Positions 34,485-43,009 of a stretch of DNA of 64,000 nucleotides are shown in pieces. The stretch is from Maricaulis maris MCS10 (lineage in GTDB: Bacteria; Pseudomonadota; Alphaproteobacteria; Caulobacterales; Maricaulaceae): NCBI RefSeq assembly GCF_000014745.1, contig NC_008347.1:558001-622000 (forward strand), written 5' to 3'. The stretch's first letter is position 1; each line of letters begins with the position of its first letter. The translations under genes were made by a program, and so were the position numbers. The notes below the pieces were generated by a model, which did not search any database, was not told the DNA's origin, and saw only the letters and a list, made by a program, of their open reading frames with translations.

Positions 34485-35230
34485 TGGCGTGCCCCCGCAT
34501 AGAGACCCTGGAAGACCAGGCGGGCATTTGCCAGTTTTGCAGCCTCGTCCGCCCCTGCAAACGCTTCGGTATGGCCGAGTTGTCGCGCGAGGGATTGCAG
34601 CGCACTCAGCACGGTTTGCTCCATGGCGTCCGAATTGCCGGTGCCACTCGTTGCCGCAAGGGCTGTTATGGCCTCCAGCTGGGACGTGATGTCTGTCGCG
34701 AGGGCATTTCCCTCGCGTTGTGAGATATTGTAGGCCGCCTGTGCTGGAGCGGCGAGGCGAAGTCGCTCGCGATTGACGATATTGGTCACGCCTTCAGCGA
34801 CGATCCGGCTTTGCGCGAACTGGCTGATGGTGTTCACGACGCTGTCCGCATTGGACGAGAGGATCAGCATGAAAGCACCGGGGCGTTGCTCACCGGTTGC
34901 CGTGATGTTGCTCAGCTGGATATTTTCCGATGGCGCACGGGAGCGGCCCTCAGTCCCCGAGTCTCCTGAACCCTGCCCGTTTGACTGGGACAGCCTGATC
35001 TCGTTGAAATACATGTCGACCGCGGACTCGTCATAGAATCCGGCAACATAGCGTGCGCTCGATGAATTCGTATTCGCCTTGATTTGCAGGCGGAAGAAGT
35101 TGACGGGCTGGCCGGTTACCTCGTTTACGGACATGAAATAATGGGTCTCGCGCACAGTCGAGGTGCAGCCTCCCAACATCATGACCAGCGCCACTACCAG
35201 GCAACTCCCGGTTACTCGCAAGTCCAGCAT
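34481..35230 (-). CDS. Hypothetical lipoprotein (249 aa)
   Basis: The 249-residue protein has a lipobox LGGC (Cys22). A beta-rich N-terminal part (about 30-160), which includes a Ser/Gly-rich loop, is followed by an Ala-rich helical C-terminal part. No known family is recognised. It is the first gene of a two-lipoprotein unit; the pair is isolated between the small protein at 32855-33043 and the exporter operon. The 81 bases downstream of the exporter operon and upstream of this start show no other gene. Confidence 0.82.
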   Translation of the reverse strand: MLDLRVTGSCLVVALVMMLGGCTSTVRETHYFMSVNEVTGQPVNFFRLQIKANTNSSSARYVAGFYDESAVDMYFNEIRLSQSNGQGSGDSGTEGRSRAPSENIQLSNITATGEQRPGAFMLILSSNADSVVNTISQFAQSRIVAEGVTNIVNRERLRLAAPAQAAYNISQREGNALATDITSQLEAITALAATSGTGNSDAMEQTVLSALQSLARQLGHTEAFAGADEAAKLANARLVFQGLYAGARQ

Positions 35231-35311
35231 GACAGCCTCCCAAGGTCAGCCTGCGACCCCGTGAAGGTAAACCATCTAAGCGTGCAAGTTAAGTGTGATC
35301 TTCCTTTTACG

Positions 35312-36418
35312 CTAATCCAGCGTCTGCCGATAGCGCAGCATGGCCACGGTCGCGATTACCGTGAAGATCACCATCAGCGGCCATATCTGGGGCCAGACAT
35401 GCTCCAACCCGGCGCCCTTCAGCATGATGGCGCGGACGGCGCGGATGAAATGGGTCGCGGGGATGGCCTGGCCGATCGCCTGGGCCCAGTGCGGCATGGC
35501 GGCGAAGGGGAACATGAAGCCGGACAGGAGGATAGAGGGCAGGAAGGCGAAGAAGGTCAGCTGCATCGCCTGCATCTGGCTGCGCGCCACGGTCGAGAAC
35601 AAAAAGCCCAGTGCCAGATTGACCAGGATGAAGAGCGAGACGGCGGCCAGGAAGGCCGGGGGTGAGCCCTCAAAGGGCACGCCGAACAGGAAGCGGGCGC
35701 CCAGCAGCATGATCGCCACCTGGATGAAGCCGACCACGACATAGGGGGTGATCTTGCCGATCATGACCTCATGCGGTCGGGTCGGGGTCGACAGCAGGGC
35801 TTCCAGCGTGCCGCGTTCGGCTTCACGGGTCAGGGCCATCGAGGTCATCATCGCCATGGTCATGGTCAGGATGATGCCGAGCAGGCCGGGGACAATATTG
35901 AGGGCGGTAAGACCGGCCGGATTGTAGCGCCGGTGGATGATGGTCTCGACCGGCGGCGTCATCTCACCGAGCATCGGTTCCAGCGCCTGCTGCACGATGG
36001 TCGCAAAGGCGCCGGCTCCGGCACCGGCAGCAACCGGGTCCGTGGCATCGGCATCGAGCAGGATTTGCGGTCTTTCGCCGCGCGCCAGTTCCCGCTCGAA
36101 GCCCGGCGGGATTGTGACGATGAAGGCGGCCTGCCCGTCGCGCATCACCGTCTCGACCTCGGCGCCGGGGGCGACCGTGCCGATCAGGTCGAAATACTCT
36201 GACGTCTCCATTGCCTGAAGGATAGCGCGGCTGGCCGGCCCGCTATCGCCCATCTCGACCAGGGTCGGCAGGTGGCGCGGGTCGGTATTGATGGCATAGC
36301 CGAACAGGAGGAGCTGCATGACCGGAATACCAACCATCATGCCGAAGGTCAGCCGGTCGCGCAGCATCTGGATGAATTCCTTGCCCAGCATGGCAAGGAT
36401 GCGGGACAGGGACTTCAT
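35312..36418 (-). CDS. ABC-2 type exporter permease (YbhR/YhhJ-like)
   Basis: The 368-residue permease has an N-terminal helix, a large periplasmic domain (about 45-180) and a cluster of five helices with the conserved segment LSGFMFPFAAMPHWAQAIGQAIP. This is the YbhR/YhhJ layout. It is the last gene of a TetR-HlyD-ATPase-permease operon whose genes all overlap by 4 bases. Only one permease gene is present, so the exporter probably uses a homodimer or a second subunit from elsewhere. Confidence 0.93.
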   Translation of the reverse strand: MKSLSRILAMLGKEFIQMLRDRLTFGMMVGIPVMQLLLFGYAINTDPRHLPTLVEMGDSGPASRAILQAMETSEYFDLIGTVAPGAEVETVMRDGQAAFIVTIPPGFERELARGERPQILLDADATDPVAAGAGAGAFATIVQQALEPMLGEMTPPVETIIHRRYNPAGLTALNIVPGLLGIILTMTMAMMTSMALTREAERGTLEALLSTPTRPHEVMIGKITPYVVVGFIQVAIMLLGARFLFGVPFEGSPPAFLAAVSLFILVNLALGFLFSTVARSQMQAMQLTFFAFLPSILLSGFMFPFAAMPHWAQAIGQAIPATHFIRAVRAIMLKGAGLEHVWPQIWPLMVIFTVIATVAMLRYRQTLD

Positions 36419-37341
36419 GTGAAATTGTCCTCGGCGCCGCTCATCAGCCAGATGAAGGCCTCTTCCAGCCCCGTCTTGGCCTCGGTCACGCTGAGTCCGT
36501 CGCGCGACCGGTAGGGTGCGGCCGCTGCCTCCAGCGCGTGCCGATCACGTCCGGAAATGTGCAGGGCGGCGCCAAAACGGGCGATCTGCTCGACGCCTTT
36601 CGTGTTCTCCAGCGCGTCATAGACCGGCTGCAGGCCGGGGCCTTCAATTCGGATCGTGTGCAGGCCGATGCGGGAGGGGATCTCGCCGGCCGGCGCGTCG
36701 ATGAGTTTGCGGCCATAGGCGATGAAGGCGATATTGTCGCATTGCACGGCCTCATCCATGTAGTGGGTCGAGACCAGCACCGTGACGCCCTGCCGTGCCA
36801 GACGGCGGATCCGGTCCCAGAAGTCCCGCCGCGCCTTGGGATCAACCCCGGCGGTTGGTTCGTCGAGCAACAGGAGTCCCGGTTGGTGCAGCGAGGCGGC
36901 AGCCAGCGCCAGGCGCTGTTTCCAGCCGCCGGAGAGGTTGGCCGCCAATTGCCTGGCCCGTGGCGCGAGATCGTATTCCTCCAACGCCTGATCCACCACT
37001 TGCCGCGTCTTGGGCAGGGCGTGCAGGCGCGACATGAAGCTCAGGTTCTCGCGCACGGTGAGATCGCCATAGAGCGAGAAACGCTGGGTCATATAGCCGA
37101 CCCGCGCCTTGATCTCGCGGCTCTGGCGGATGATGTCGAGGCCGAGCGCCGTACCGCCGCCGCCATCAGGCTTCAGCAAGCCGCACATCATGCGGATGGT
37201 CGTGGTCTTGCCCGACCCGTTGGGGCCGAGAAAGCCGTAAATCCTGCCCGGCGGGACCGCCATGTCGAAATCATCGACAACGCGGGTGCCGCCAAAGGAC
37301 TTGCTCAGCCCGGTCACGTCGATGGCGAGCGCTTCGCTCAT
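36415..37341 (-). CDS. ABC exporter ATP-binding protein (YbhF-like)
   Basis: The 308-residue ATPase shows Walker A GPNGSGKTTT, signature LSGGWKQRLALAAA, Walker B LLLLDEPTAGVDP and the H-loop STHYMDEA. A C-terminal domain follows the nucleotide-binding domain. It has one ATPase domain, whereas E. coli YbhF has two. It pairs with the permease at 35312-36418 and the HlyD-like protein at 37338-38291 to export an unknown compound. Confidence 0.94.
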   Translation of the reverse strand: MSEALAIDVTGLSKSFGGTRVVDDFDMAVPPGRIYGFLGPNGSGKTTTIRMMCGLLKPDGGGGTALGLDIIRQSREIKARVGYMTQRFSLYGDLTVRENLSFMSRLHALPKTRQVVDQALEEYDLAPRARQLAANLSGGWKQRLALAAASLHQPGLLLLDEPTAGVDPKARRDFWDRIRRLARQGVTVLVSTHYMDEAVQCDNIAFIAYGRKLIDAPAGEIPSRIGLHTIRIEGPGLQPVYDALENTKGVEQIARFGAALHISGRDRHALEAAAAPYRSRDGLSVTEAKTGLEEAFIWLMSGAEDNFT

Positions 37342-38291
37342 GGGCGCGGCTCGAAGAAGAGCGGTGTGCCCGGCGGCGGCGGTGTGTCGTCGAAACGGGC
37401 TTCGGCGCGGAAGACGAGACGCGCCCGCGAGGAGTCCGAATAGAGGATGGGCGGGGTGAATTCGGCGGCGTCATCAATCGTCGCGATCGTGGCCATCAAA
37501 CCGGCACCGCACGCGTCGCACTCCACGGCGAGCCGAGTACCGACCGGCAGGCCCGCCAGCTCCGTTTCCGGAATGAAGAGGACGGCATGGACCGCACCGT
37601 CCGGCAGAAGTTCATAGACCGGCGCGGTCGGTCCCGCCTGTTCGCCGGCGAAGCGGAGCTGGCGATGGATGCGGGCGTCCGCCGGCGCCGTGACGGTGCG
37701 CAGGGTCAGCCGGTATACGGCACCTTCACGCTCGGCCTCGGCCGCCGCGATCTCGGCCTGCAGGGCGCGCAGCTGGTCGGATCGGGCAGGCAGCTGGACG
37801 ATGTTGAGCCGCTGGCGCATTTCGTCGACGCGGGCATCGGCCGCCCGGGCGGCCGCGATGGCGGTGTCGAGCCGGGCCTGGCTGATATGGCCATCGGCAA
37901 ACAGGGCCTGGTTGCGGTCGCGCGCCTGGTCGGCCTCGGCCTGGGTGGCCAGCGCCTGGCGCAGCAGATCCCGGGCGGCGGCGATTTCCGGGTCGCGCGC
38001 GCCGGCGAGGGCATCGTCATAGCGGGCGGTCGCCGCATCGATCCGCGCCTCAATGGCGGCCAGCGCGGCGCGTTCGGCGGTATCGTCCTGGCGGATCAGC
38101 AGGCTGCCGGCGACCACGTGCTCGCCCTCGGCCGCGGCAGCCGCGGTGATGCGTCCCGGCTGGTCCGGCGCGATGCGGATGAAATCGCCCTCGGCATAGC
38201 CGACAAGCCCGCTGTCTTCGGGCGCGCTGCAGCCGGCCAGGGCCAGTTGGGCGAGCGGGAGGAGCGCGATGAGTGCGGAACGGGTGATCAT
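37338..38291 (-). CDS. HlyD-family secretion adaptor lipoprotein (YbhG-like)
   Basis: The 317-residue protein has a lipoprotein-like signal (ALAGCSAPE, Cys near 20), a lipoyl domain interrupted by a long coiled-coil hairpin (about 75-180, Ala/Arg/Glu rich) and a beta-barrel domain with AGEQAGPTAPVYELLPDG. It links the ABC permease to the outer membrane. Gene order TetR-YbhG-YbhF-YbhR matches the known drug-efflux operons. Confidence 0.92.
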   Translation of the reverse strand: MITRSALIALLPLAQLALAGCSAPEDSGLVGYAEGDFIRIAPDQPGRITAAAAAEGEHVVAGSLLIRQDDTAERAALAAIEARIDAATARYDDALAGARDPEIAAARDLLRQALATQAEADQARDRNQALFADGHISQARLDTAIAAARAADARVDEMRQRLNIVQLPARSDQLRALQAEIAAAEAEREGAVYRLTLRTVTAPADARIHRQLRFAGEQAGPTAPVYELLPDGAVHAVLFIPETELAGLPVGTRLAVECDACGAGLMATIATIDDAAEFTPPILYSDSSRARLVFRAEARFDDTPPPPGTPLFFEPRP

Positions 38292-38923
38292 GATGCAGGA
38301 GCTCGCGGCTTGAGGCCATGAAGGAGGATGTCTGCCAGCGCATCGGCCATGTCGGCCGGGTCTGTCAGCGTGTCGGGGGGCAGGGTGAAGGTCGTGGTCA
38401 GTGCCATATGGGCGAAGGCCGGCCCGGCGACCGCGCGCATGAATGCGTCGGCATCGACCGGGCGGAAGACATTGGCGCCGACACCGGCTTCCAGCAGGGC
38501 GCGCATTGCCCCGCGGGCAATCTCGAGCACCTGACGGCGATAGAAGTCTGCGATCACCGGAAATCGCCCGGCCTCGGCAAAGACCAGGCGCGGCGCGGCG
38601 CTGATCGCCGGGTCGGCCATGCTTGTGAACAACATGCGCAGGAGATTGCGCAAGCCGGTTTCCGCGTCCCGGGGGGCGCCGCTGGCGACCATGGCCTCGG
38701 CGGTTTTGGCCAGATGCCCGGCGGAGCGCTCGACCAGCCCGTTCAACATCGCTTCCTTGGACGGAAAATAGAGATAGATCGCGCCTTTCGACAGGCCGGC
38801 GGCGCGGGCAATGTCTTCGACACGGGCTGCGGCGAACCCCTGTTCTGAAAAGACGGACAGGGCAGCGTCGAGGATTTCCTCGGGGCGCGCTTCGGGGCGT
38901 CGGCGTCGGCTGTTCTCTGGCAT
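38288..38923 (-). CDS. TetR-family repressor of the HlyD/ABC-2 exporter operon
   Basis: The 211-residue protein has the TetR DNA-binding domain at the N-terminus (ILDAALSVFSEQGFAAARVE, and GLSKGAIYLYFPSKEAML) and a helical ligand-binding domain after it. It is the first gene of the operon and overlaps the adaptor gene by 4 bases. A perfect palindrome in front of its start (38936-38949) is the likely operator, which would make the whole operon autorepressed until an inducer binds. Confidence 0.94.
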   Translation of the reverse strand: MPENSRRRRPEARPEEILDAALSVFSEQGFAAARVEDIARAAGLSKGAIYLYFPSKEAMLNGLVERSAGHLAKTAEAMVASGAPRDAETGLRNLLRMLFTSMADPAISAAPRLVFAEAGRFPVIADFYRRQVLEIARGAMRALLEAGVGANVFRPVDADAFMRAVAGPAFAHMALTTTFTLPPDTLTDPADMADALADILLHGLKPRAPAS

Positions 38924-38935
38924 GACGCCAATATA

Positions 38936-38949
38936 ACTGACCAGTCAGT
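38936..38949. promoter_or_regulatory. Probable TetR operator
   Basis: ACTGAC-CA-GTCAGT is an inverted repeat centred 20 bases upstream of the TetR start, inside TATAACTGACCAGTCAGTCA. TetR-family proteins commonly bind such TGAC/GTCA palindromes over their own promoter. It lies between this operon and the divergent ABA4-like gene, so it may control both. Confidence 0.7.
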
Positions 38950-39024
38950 CATTAACAAGTGTGGGATGGCAGGCGGTCCGAATCCGCGTTCTCTACGTTG
39001 CTGGTGAAAGAAGCGGAGCCCGCC

Positions 39025-39486
39025 ATGTATGAGATCTTGTTCTCGGCCATCAATATCGCGGTCTTTCCGGCCTGGTTGCTGCTGCTTTTCGCGCCGGGCT
39101 GGCGCTGGACCGGGCCGGTCGTCCATACGGCACTGGTGCCGCTGGCGCTGGGCGCCGTCTATCTCGGCTTTCTGACGCTGGGGATCGTCTTCGGCCAGTC
39201 CGACCCGGAAGCCGGCATGTCCAGCCTGGCCGCCGTACAGGCCCTGTTTTCCCATCCCGTCGGCTTGCTGACAGGGTGGGTCCATTTCCTGGCATTCGAC
39301 CTGTTCGTCGGGGCCTGGATCAGTCGCGATGCCCGGCGTCGCGGTGTCGCGCGCGCCCTGGTCGTGCCTTCGCTGATACTGGCCTTCCTGTTCGGGCCGA
39401 CCGGCCTTTTGCTCTATCTCATTGGACGCAAACTGACCGGCAAGGCCGGCTGGTCACTGGATGAGAGCGGGCAGGTGGTCGCCTGA
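39025..39486 (+). CDS. ABA4-like (DUF4281) membrane protein
   Basis: The 153-residue protein has four membrane helices and the ABA4-like signature WVHFLAFDLFVGAWISRDARRRG followed, after a helix, by FGPTGLLLYLIGR. (The plant relative takes part in neoxanthin formation; the bacterial role is unknown, perhaps carotenoid related.) I start at the ATG at 39025, 6 bases after GCGGAG; the frame is open further upstream, but that part lacks hydrophobic character. Confidence 0.88.
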   Translation: MYEILFSAINIAVFPAWLLLLFAPGWRWTGPVVHTALVPLALGAVYLGFLTLGIVFGQSDPEAGMSSLAAVQALFSHPVGLLTGWVHFLAFDLFVGAWISRDARRRGVARALVVPSLILAFLFGPTGLLLYLIGRKLTGKAGWSLDESGQVVA

Positions 39487-39587
39487 ACCTGGACAGCCCG
39501 TGCGGGAGGAAGCGCGCCGGGGGAAACGCGCTCCCTCCCTGGGTCTGCATTCCGGCCGCCCTTGGGGGGAGAGGCAGGGCGGAATAC

Positions 39588-39620
39588 AAAAAACCCTCCA
39601 CAAGCGGGCGCTTGGGAGGG
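39588..39620 (-). terminator. Rho-independent terminator on the minus strand
   Basis: Read on the minus strand, CCCTCC-CAAGCG pairs with CGCTTG-A-GGAGGG style arms (a 12-bp stem with a single bulged base, loop of two GC-rich bases) and is followed by six T residues (complement of 39588-39593). Nothing on the minus strand upstream is annotated as a gene apart from the small frame at 39647-39739, so it marks the end of a short unrecognised transcript. Confidence 0.75.
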
Positions 39621-39646
39621 CCATCAACCGGGACTGTGGGGCCAGT

Positions 39647-39739
39647 CTACCGGGTGGAAGCGCCATCCTCCGCGCGCACAATCGCTGCCGGCCAGAAGGC
39701 CGTGCAGGAGAGGCGATATCGGGTCTGAACTGCGTTCAT
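39647..39739 (-). CDS. Possible 30-residue small protein or leader peptide
   Basis: An ATG at 39739 opens a 30-codon frame (starting MNAVQTRYRLSC, ending with TAG at 39647-39649) that lies 27 bases before a strong terminator. A perfect hairpin (39762-39779) lies just upstream. The ribosome binding site is weak (GAGA about 7 bases before the ATG). It could be a small protein, a leader peptide without a downstream gene, or an accident inside a small RNA. Confidence 0.35.
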   Translation of the reverse strand: MNAVQTRYRLSCTAFWPAAIVRAEDGASTR

Positions 39740-39761
39740 GATCGTCTCAATCTTGTGCGCT

Positions 39762-39779
39762 GACCGGTGGGCACCGGTC
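39762..39779 (-). repeat. Perfect 8-bp hairpin/palindrome
   Basis: GACCGGTG-GG-CACCGGTC is a perfect palindrome with a two-base centre. It lies 22 bases upstream of the small minus-strand frame at 39647-39739 and may be an operator or the 5' hairpin of the short transcript. Confidence 0.6.
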
Positions 39780-40044
39780 GGAGCGGGGTTGACGGGAGGC
39801 GCTGTATGACGCCGACCGCATTCGCGTGCAAGGCGAAATCGACACGGTGTGGTTGGATCGGCCAGCGGTGTGGCTTTTGGGTGACGGAAGGTGGTCTGGG
39901 GCCACCATGTAGCACGCCTCCCCCACGGGGAGAGGGAAAGCGAGCACCCGCCGCCTTCCCCACCAAGCCCACCCCGCTTGACCATCTCCCGCTTCCCCTC
40001 TACCTCGCGAGCCTCTTGTGTCCACAAACAGAAAGACCACCGGG

Positions 40045-41634
40045 ATGTCTGTCTTAGATCTTGCCCAAAACGCGAAAGCCTGGCCGTTTGAACAAGCGCG
40101 CCTGCTCAAGAAGCGTCTGGACAAGCTGGGGCGAAAATCCGGGCCGGTCGTGTTCGAGACCGGCTATGGCCCGTCGGGTCTCCCGCACATGGGAACCTTT
40201 GGCGAGGTGGTGCGCACGACCATGGTGCTGCGCGCCTTTGATGCGCTGACCGACGGGGCCTATGAGCCGCAACTGATCTGTGTCTCTGACGACATGGACG
40301 GCATGCGCAAGGTGCCCGACAACCTGCCGCAGCAGGACATGCTGAACCAGCATTTGCAGGAACCGCTGACCGTGGTGCCCGATCCGTTCGGCACGCATGA
40401 CAGTTTCGGTGCGCACATGAATGCCCGCCTGCGCGGCTTTCTCGACGGGTTCGGCTTTACCTACACCTTCCAGTCGGCGACCGAGCTATACAAGTCGGGC
40501 GCCTATGACACGATGCTCAAGCGGGCGGCCGAGCGCTATGACGACATCATGGCCGTGATGCTGCCGACGCTGGGGGCGGAACGCCAGGCGACCTATTCGC
40601 CCTTCCTGCCGATCTCGCCGAAGACCGGCCGGGTCCTCTACGTGCCGATGAAGGCCGTCGATGCGGCGGCCGGTACGGTGACCTTTGACGACGAGGACGG
40701 GGCCGAGACCACGCTGCCGGTCACGGGCGGTCATGTGAAGCTGCAATGGAAGCCCGATTTCGGCATGCGCTGGGCCGCTCTGGGCGTCGATTTCGAGATG
40801 TTCGGCAAGGACCACCAGACCAATGCGCCGGTCTATTCGCGGATCTGCAAGATCCTCGGTGCCGAGCCGCCAACGCAATTTGTCTATGAGCTCTTCCTCG
40901 ACCAGAAGGGCGAGAAAATCTCCAAGTCCAAGGGTAATGGGCTGTCGGTCGAGGACTGGCTGAAATACGCCCCGGCGGAAAGCCTGTCCTACTACAACTT
41001 CGTCAAGCCAAAGACGGCCAAGCGATTGTATTTCGACGTCATTCCCAAGGCGGTCGATGAGTACATGCAGCATCTGGCGGCCTATGCCGGTCAGACGCCG
41101 GACAAGCAGCTGGAAAACCCGGCCTGGCATATCCATAATGGCAATCCGCCGAGCGACACCTCGCCGATCTCCTTCGCCCTGATGCTCAATCTCGCCTCGG
41201 CCGCCTCGGCTCATAATACCGAGGTGATGTGGGGCTTTATCGGCCGCTATGTCGATGGCGCGACGGCGCAGAGCCATCCATTGCTCGACCAGCTGGCCGG
41301 CTTTGCGGTGCAGTATTTCGCTGACTTCGTCGAGCCGACCAAATCCTTCCGCATCGCGACCGACATGGAGCGCGCGGCGATGGAGGACCTGCTGGTCCGC
41401 CTCAGGGCTATGGATGCGGATGAACGCGATGCCGCCAGGATCCAGGACGAGGTCTTTGCCGCCGGCAAGACCCAGGAATTCGAAAACCTGCGCAACTGGT
41501 TCCAGGCGCTCTACGAAGTCCTGCTCGGCCAGTCGCAGGGGCCGCGTTTTGGCAGCTTCGTCGCCATTTACGGCGTCGGCGAGACCATAGCGCTCATCGA
41601 AAAGGGCCTGGCCGGTGAACTGGTAAAGGGCTGA
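40045..41634 (+). CDS. lysK: Class I lysyl-tRNA synthetase
   Basis: The enzyme charges tRNA-Lys and is of the class I type, as usual in alphaproteobacteria and archaea. The signature sequences are [13 protein letters not shown], corresponding to HIGH, and KISKSKGNG, corresponding to KMSKS. I start at ATG 40045 (MSVLDLAQ), giving 529 residues; an in-frame GTG at 40018 would add nine residues that do not look conserved. A hairpin terminator follows the gene. Confidence 0.95.
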   Translation: MSVLDLAQNAKAWPFEQARLLKKRLDKLGRKSGPVVFETGYGPSGLPHMGTFGEVVRTTMVLRAFDALTDGAYEPQLICVSDDMDGMRKVPDNLPQQDMLNQHLQEPLTVVPDPFGTHDSFGAHMNARLRGFLDGFGFTYTFQSATELYKSGAYDTMLKRAAERYDDIMAVMLPTLGAERQATYSPFLPISPKTGRVLYVPMKAVDAAAGTVTFDDEDGAETTLPVTGGHVKLQWKPDFGMRWAALGVDFEMFGKDHQTNAPVYSRICKILGAEPPTQFVYELFLDQKGEKISKSKGNGLSVEDWLKYAPAESLSYYNFVKPKTAKRLYFDVIPKAVDEYMQHLAAYAGQTPDKQLENPAWHIHNGNPPSDTSPISFALMLNLASAASAHNTEVMWGFIGRYVDGATAQSHPLLDQLAGFAVQYFADFVEPTKSFRIATDMERAAMEDLLVRLRAMDADERDAARIQDEVFAAGKTQEFENLRNWFQALYEVLLGQSQGPRFGSFVAIYGVGETIALIEKGLAGELVKG

Positions 41635-41681
41635 CGCGTCCGGACGTCGGCGCGCGTAGAGAAGCGAGCATGACAGGTGAA

Positions 41682-41707
41682 AGGCCCGGCGCAGAAGTGC
41701 CGGGCCT
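41682..41707 (+). terminator. Terminator after lysK
   Basis: AGGCCCGGC (41682-41690) pairs perfectly with GCCGGGCCT (41699-41707) around an 8-base loop. The following sequence CTCTTTC is only moderately T-rich, so termination may be partial. It lies 47 bases after the lysK stop. Confidence 0.75.
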
Positions 41708-41734
41708 CTTTCATTGGATGCGTGTCGAATAAAT

Positions 41735-41788
41735 TTGACACCGCGTCAGCTGCGTATTACATCGTGTCATGTTAAAAACAACTGACAC
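41735..41788 (+). promoter_or_regulatory. Repeat-flanked promoter of XRE cassette 2
   Basis: TGACAC (41736-41741) and GTGTCA (41764-41769) form an inverted pair, and another TGACAC occurs at 41783-41788. A consensus -35 box, TTGACA, lies at 41735-41740, with TTACAT (41757-41762) as a possible -10 at 16 bases spacing. The layout (half-sites around the promoter) parallels that of cassette 1 and suggests control by the XRE protein encoded at 42679-42897. Confidence 0.6.
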
Positions 41789-41807
41789 CAAGAACGGAGT
41801 GTTTGAC

Positions 41808-42242
41808 ATGGGCTTTCGCGAGAAAAGCAATATCGCCATGCTGGTGCTGACCGGCGGCGTCTATGCCTGGTATTTCGCCAGTACGGCGAATGTATTGCTG
41901 GGCGGGGGCGTGTCGGCGGAAGAGGCGCTGGAGCTGACCAATACCAAGATGCTGTTGACGGTGGGTGCCGTCATCATCGCCTCGATCGTCGCCCATATCG
42001 CGCTCGCCATCGCTGCGCCTTCGGAGGCCGAGGAGGCCGCCGACGAGCGTGACCGGCTGGTCGAGATGCGCGGCGACCAGCGCGGCGGCTTTGTGCTGGC
42101 CCTGTTCGCCCTTGCGGCGATGGCTTCGGCGATGACCGCCCAGCCCTATTATCTGATCGCCAACCTGGTCCTGGCCGGCCTTGTCGCCAGCGAGCTGGTC
42201 AAGGGCGTCAGCAAGTTGATCGGCTATCGGAGGGGTGTGTGA
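41808..42242 (+). CDS. Four-helix membrane protein A of XRE cassette 2 (DUF2178-like)
   Basis: The 144-residue protein has two helix pairs joined by an acidic/basic loop with DERDRLVEMRGDQRGG, a pattern shared with the next gene and reminiscent of DUF2178-type proteins that accompany XRE regulators. I start at ATG 41808 because GGAG (41796-41799) is properly spaced; the earlier ATG at 41769 lies inside the operator region. It overlaps the next gene by 4 bases. Confidence 0.82.
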   Translation: MGFREKSNIAMLVLTGGVYAWYFASTANVLLGGGVSAEEALELTNTKMLLTVGAVIIASIVAHIALAIAAPSEAEEAADERDRLVEMRGDQRGGFVLALFALAAMASAMTAQPYYLIANLVLAGLVASELVKGVSKLIGYRRGV

Positions 42243-42676
42243 TGCCCGGCTTTCTGGAGAAAATGAATCGCTCTGCCGCCATCGGCACCATCCTGGCCCT
42301 GGGCTGGTACCTGATCCGTGTCGTGCCGCAGGTCGCCAGCCAACCACTGGACGAGGTGTCGTGGAAGGCCGAGATGGCGATCGCCGTGGTGATCTTCGTG
42401 GTGACCCTGATTGCCGACAGCATCCGGGCCGCCATCGCCAGCCATGGCCAGCTCGACGAGGTGGATGTGGTGGATGATGAGCGCGATCACGCCGCCGAGC
42501 GGCGGGGCGATGCCTGGGGCGGTCATGCCATGCATGCCGCGGCCTTCATCGCCCTGATGCTGCTGGTTTTCGAATTCGATCCGTTCTGGGCTGCCAACGT
42601 CCTGTTTGTCGGCGCCATGCTGGCCGGACTGACCAGCATTCTGGTGAAATTCCTGACCTATCGGGGGAGCGTGTAG
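42239..42676 (+). CDS. Four-helix membrane protein B of XRE cassette 2 (DUF2178-like)
   Basis: The 145-residue protein is a paralogue of the preceding one: same four-helix plan and the loop [16 protein letters not shown], which aligns with DERDRLVEMRGDQRGG. The tandem pair may form a heteromeric membrane complex. It ends 2 bases before the XRE regulator, so the three genes form one operon. Confidence 0.82.
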   Translation: MMPGFLEKMNRSAAIGTILALGWYLIRVVPQVASQPLDEVSWKAEMAIAVVIFVVTLIADSIRAAIASHGQLDEVDVVDDERDHAAERRGDAWGGHAMHAAAFIALMLLVFEFDPFWAANVLFVGAMLAGLTSILVKFLTYRGSV

Positions 42677-42678
42677 CC

Positions 42679-42897
42679 ATGGCCAAGCCCACGCCCATCA
42701 CCAATGAAATCCGCACCCTGCGCTTTCATGCCGGCGAGATGACCCAAGCCGATCTGGCCCGGCAGGTTGGCGTCACGCGTCAGACCATCATCGCCATCGA
42801 GCAGGGCAAGTACTCACCCTCACTGGAGGTCGCCTTCAAGATCGCGCGTGTATTCAAGGTCGGTCTGGACGCCGTGTTCCAGTATCCGCCCGAATGA
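42679..42897 (+). CDS. Small XRE-family transcriptional regulator, cassette 2
   Basis: The 72-residue protein is a single Cro/C1-type helix-turn-helix domain ([20 protein letters not shown]) with the tail [21 protein letters not shown]. It is similar to the regulator at 32652-32858. The small size and the position after membrane-protein genes define the cassette type. It probably regulates its own promoter at 41735. Confidence 0.92.
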   Translation: MAKPTPITNEIRTLRFHAGEMTQADLARQVGVTRQTIIAIEQGKYSPSLEVAFKIARVFKVGLDAVFQYPPE

Positions 42898-43009
42898 GTG
42901 CCATCCAGTTGCGCCAGACGAACAGACGCTGCATTTGAAACCGATAAGGGCTGGATTTTCGCTCGAATAGAAGCATTTCTCTAACCCATTGCAGCGAGGT
43001 TGGCTGGAA

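Larger units (their letters stand above)
39487..40044. other. Long intergenic region with extragenic palindromes
   Basis: This 558-base gap between the ABA4-like gene and lysK holds no convincing long gene. It contains GC-rich self-complementary stretches near 39508-39580, an intrinsic terminator on the minus strand (39588-39620), a 30-codon minus-strand frame (39647-39739), a perfect 8-bp hairpin (39762-39779) and purine/pyrimidine-rich sequence up to lysK (for example the CTCCCCCACGGGGAGAG element near 39918) of the kind dispersed in intergenic DNA of this group. Confidence 0.6.

Noticed and set aside
39647-40027. 126-codon minus-strand frame in the gap before lysK
   Set aside because: Its first 95 codons run through low-complexity intergenic palindromic DNA; only the last 30 codons, with their own ATG near a terminator, merit mention.
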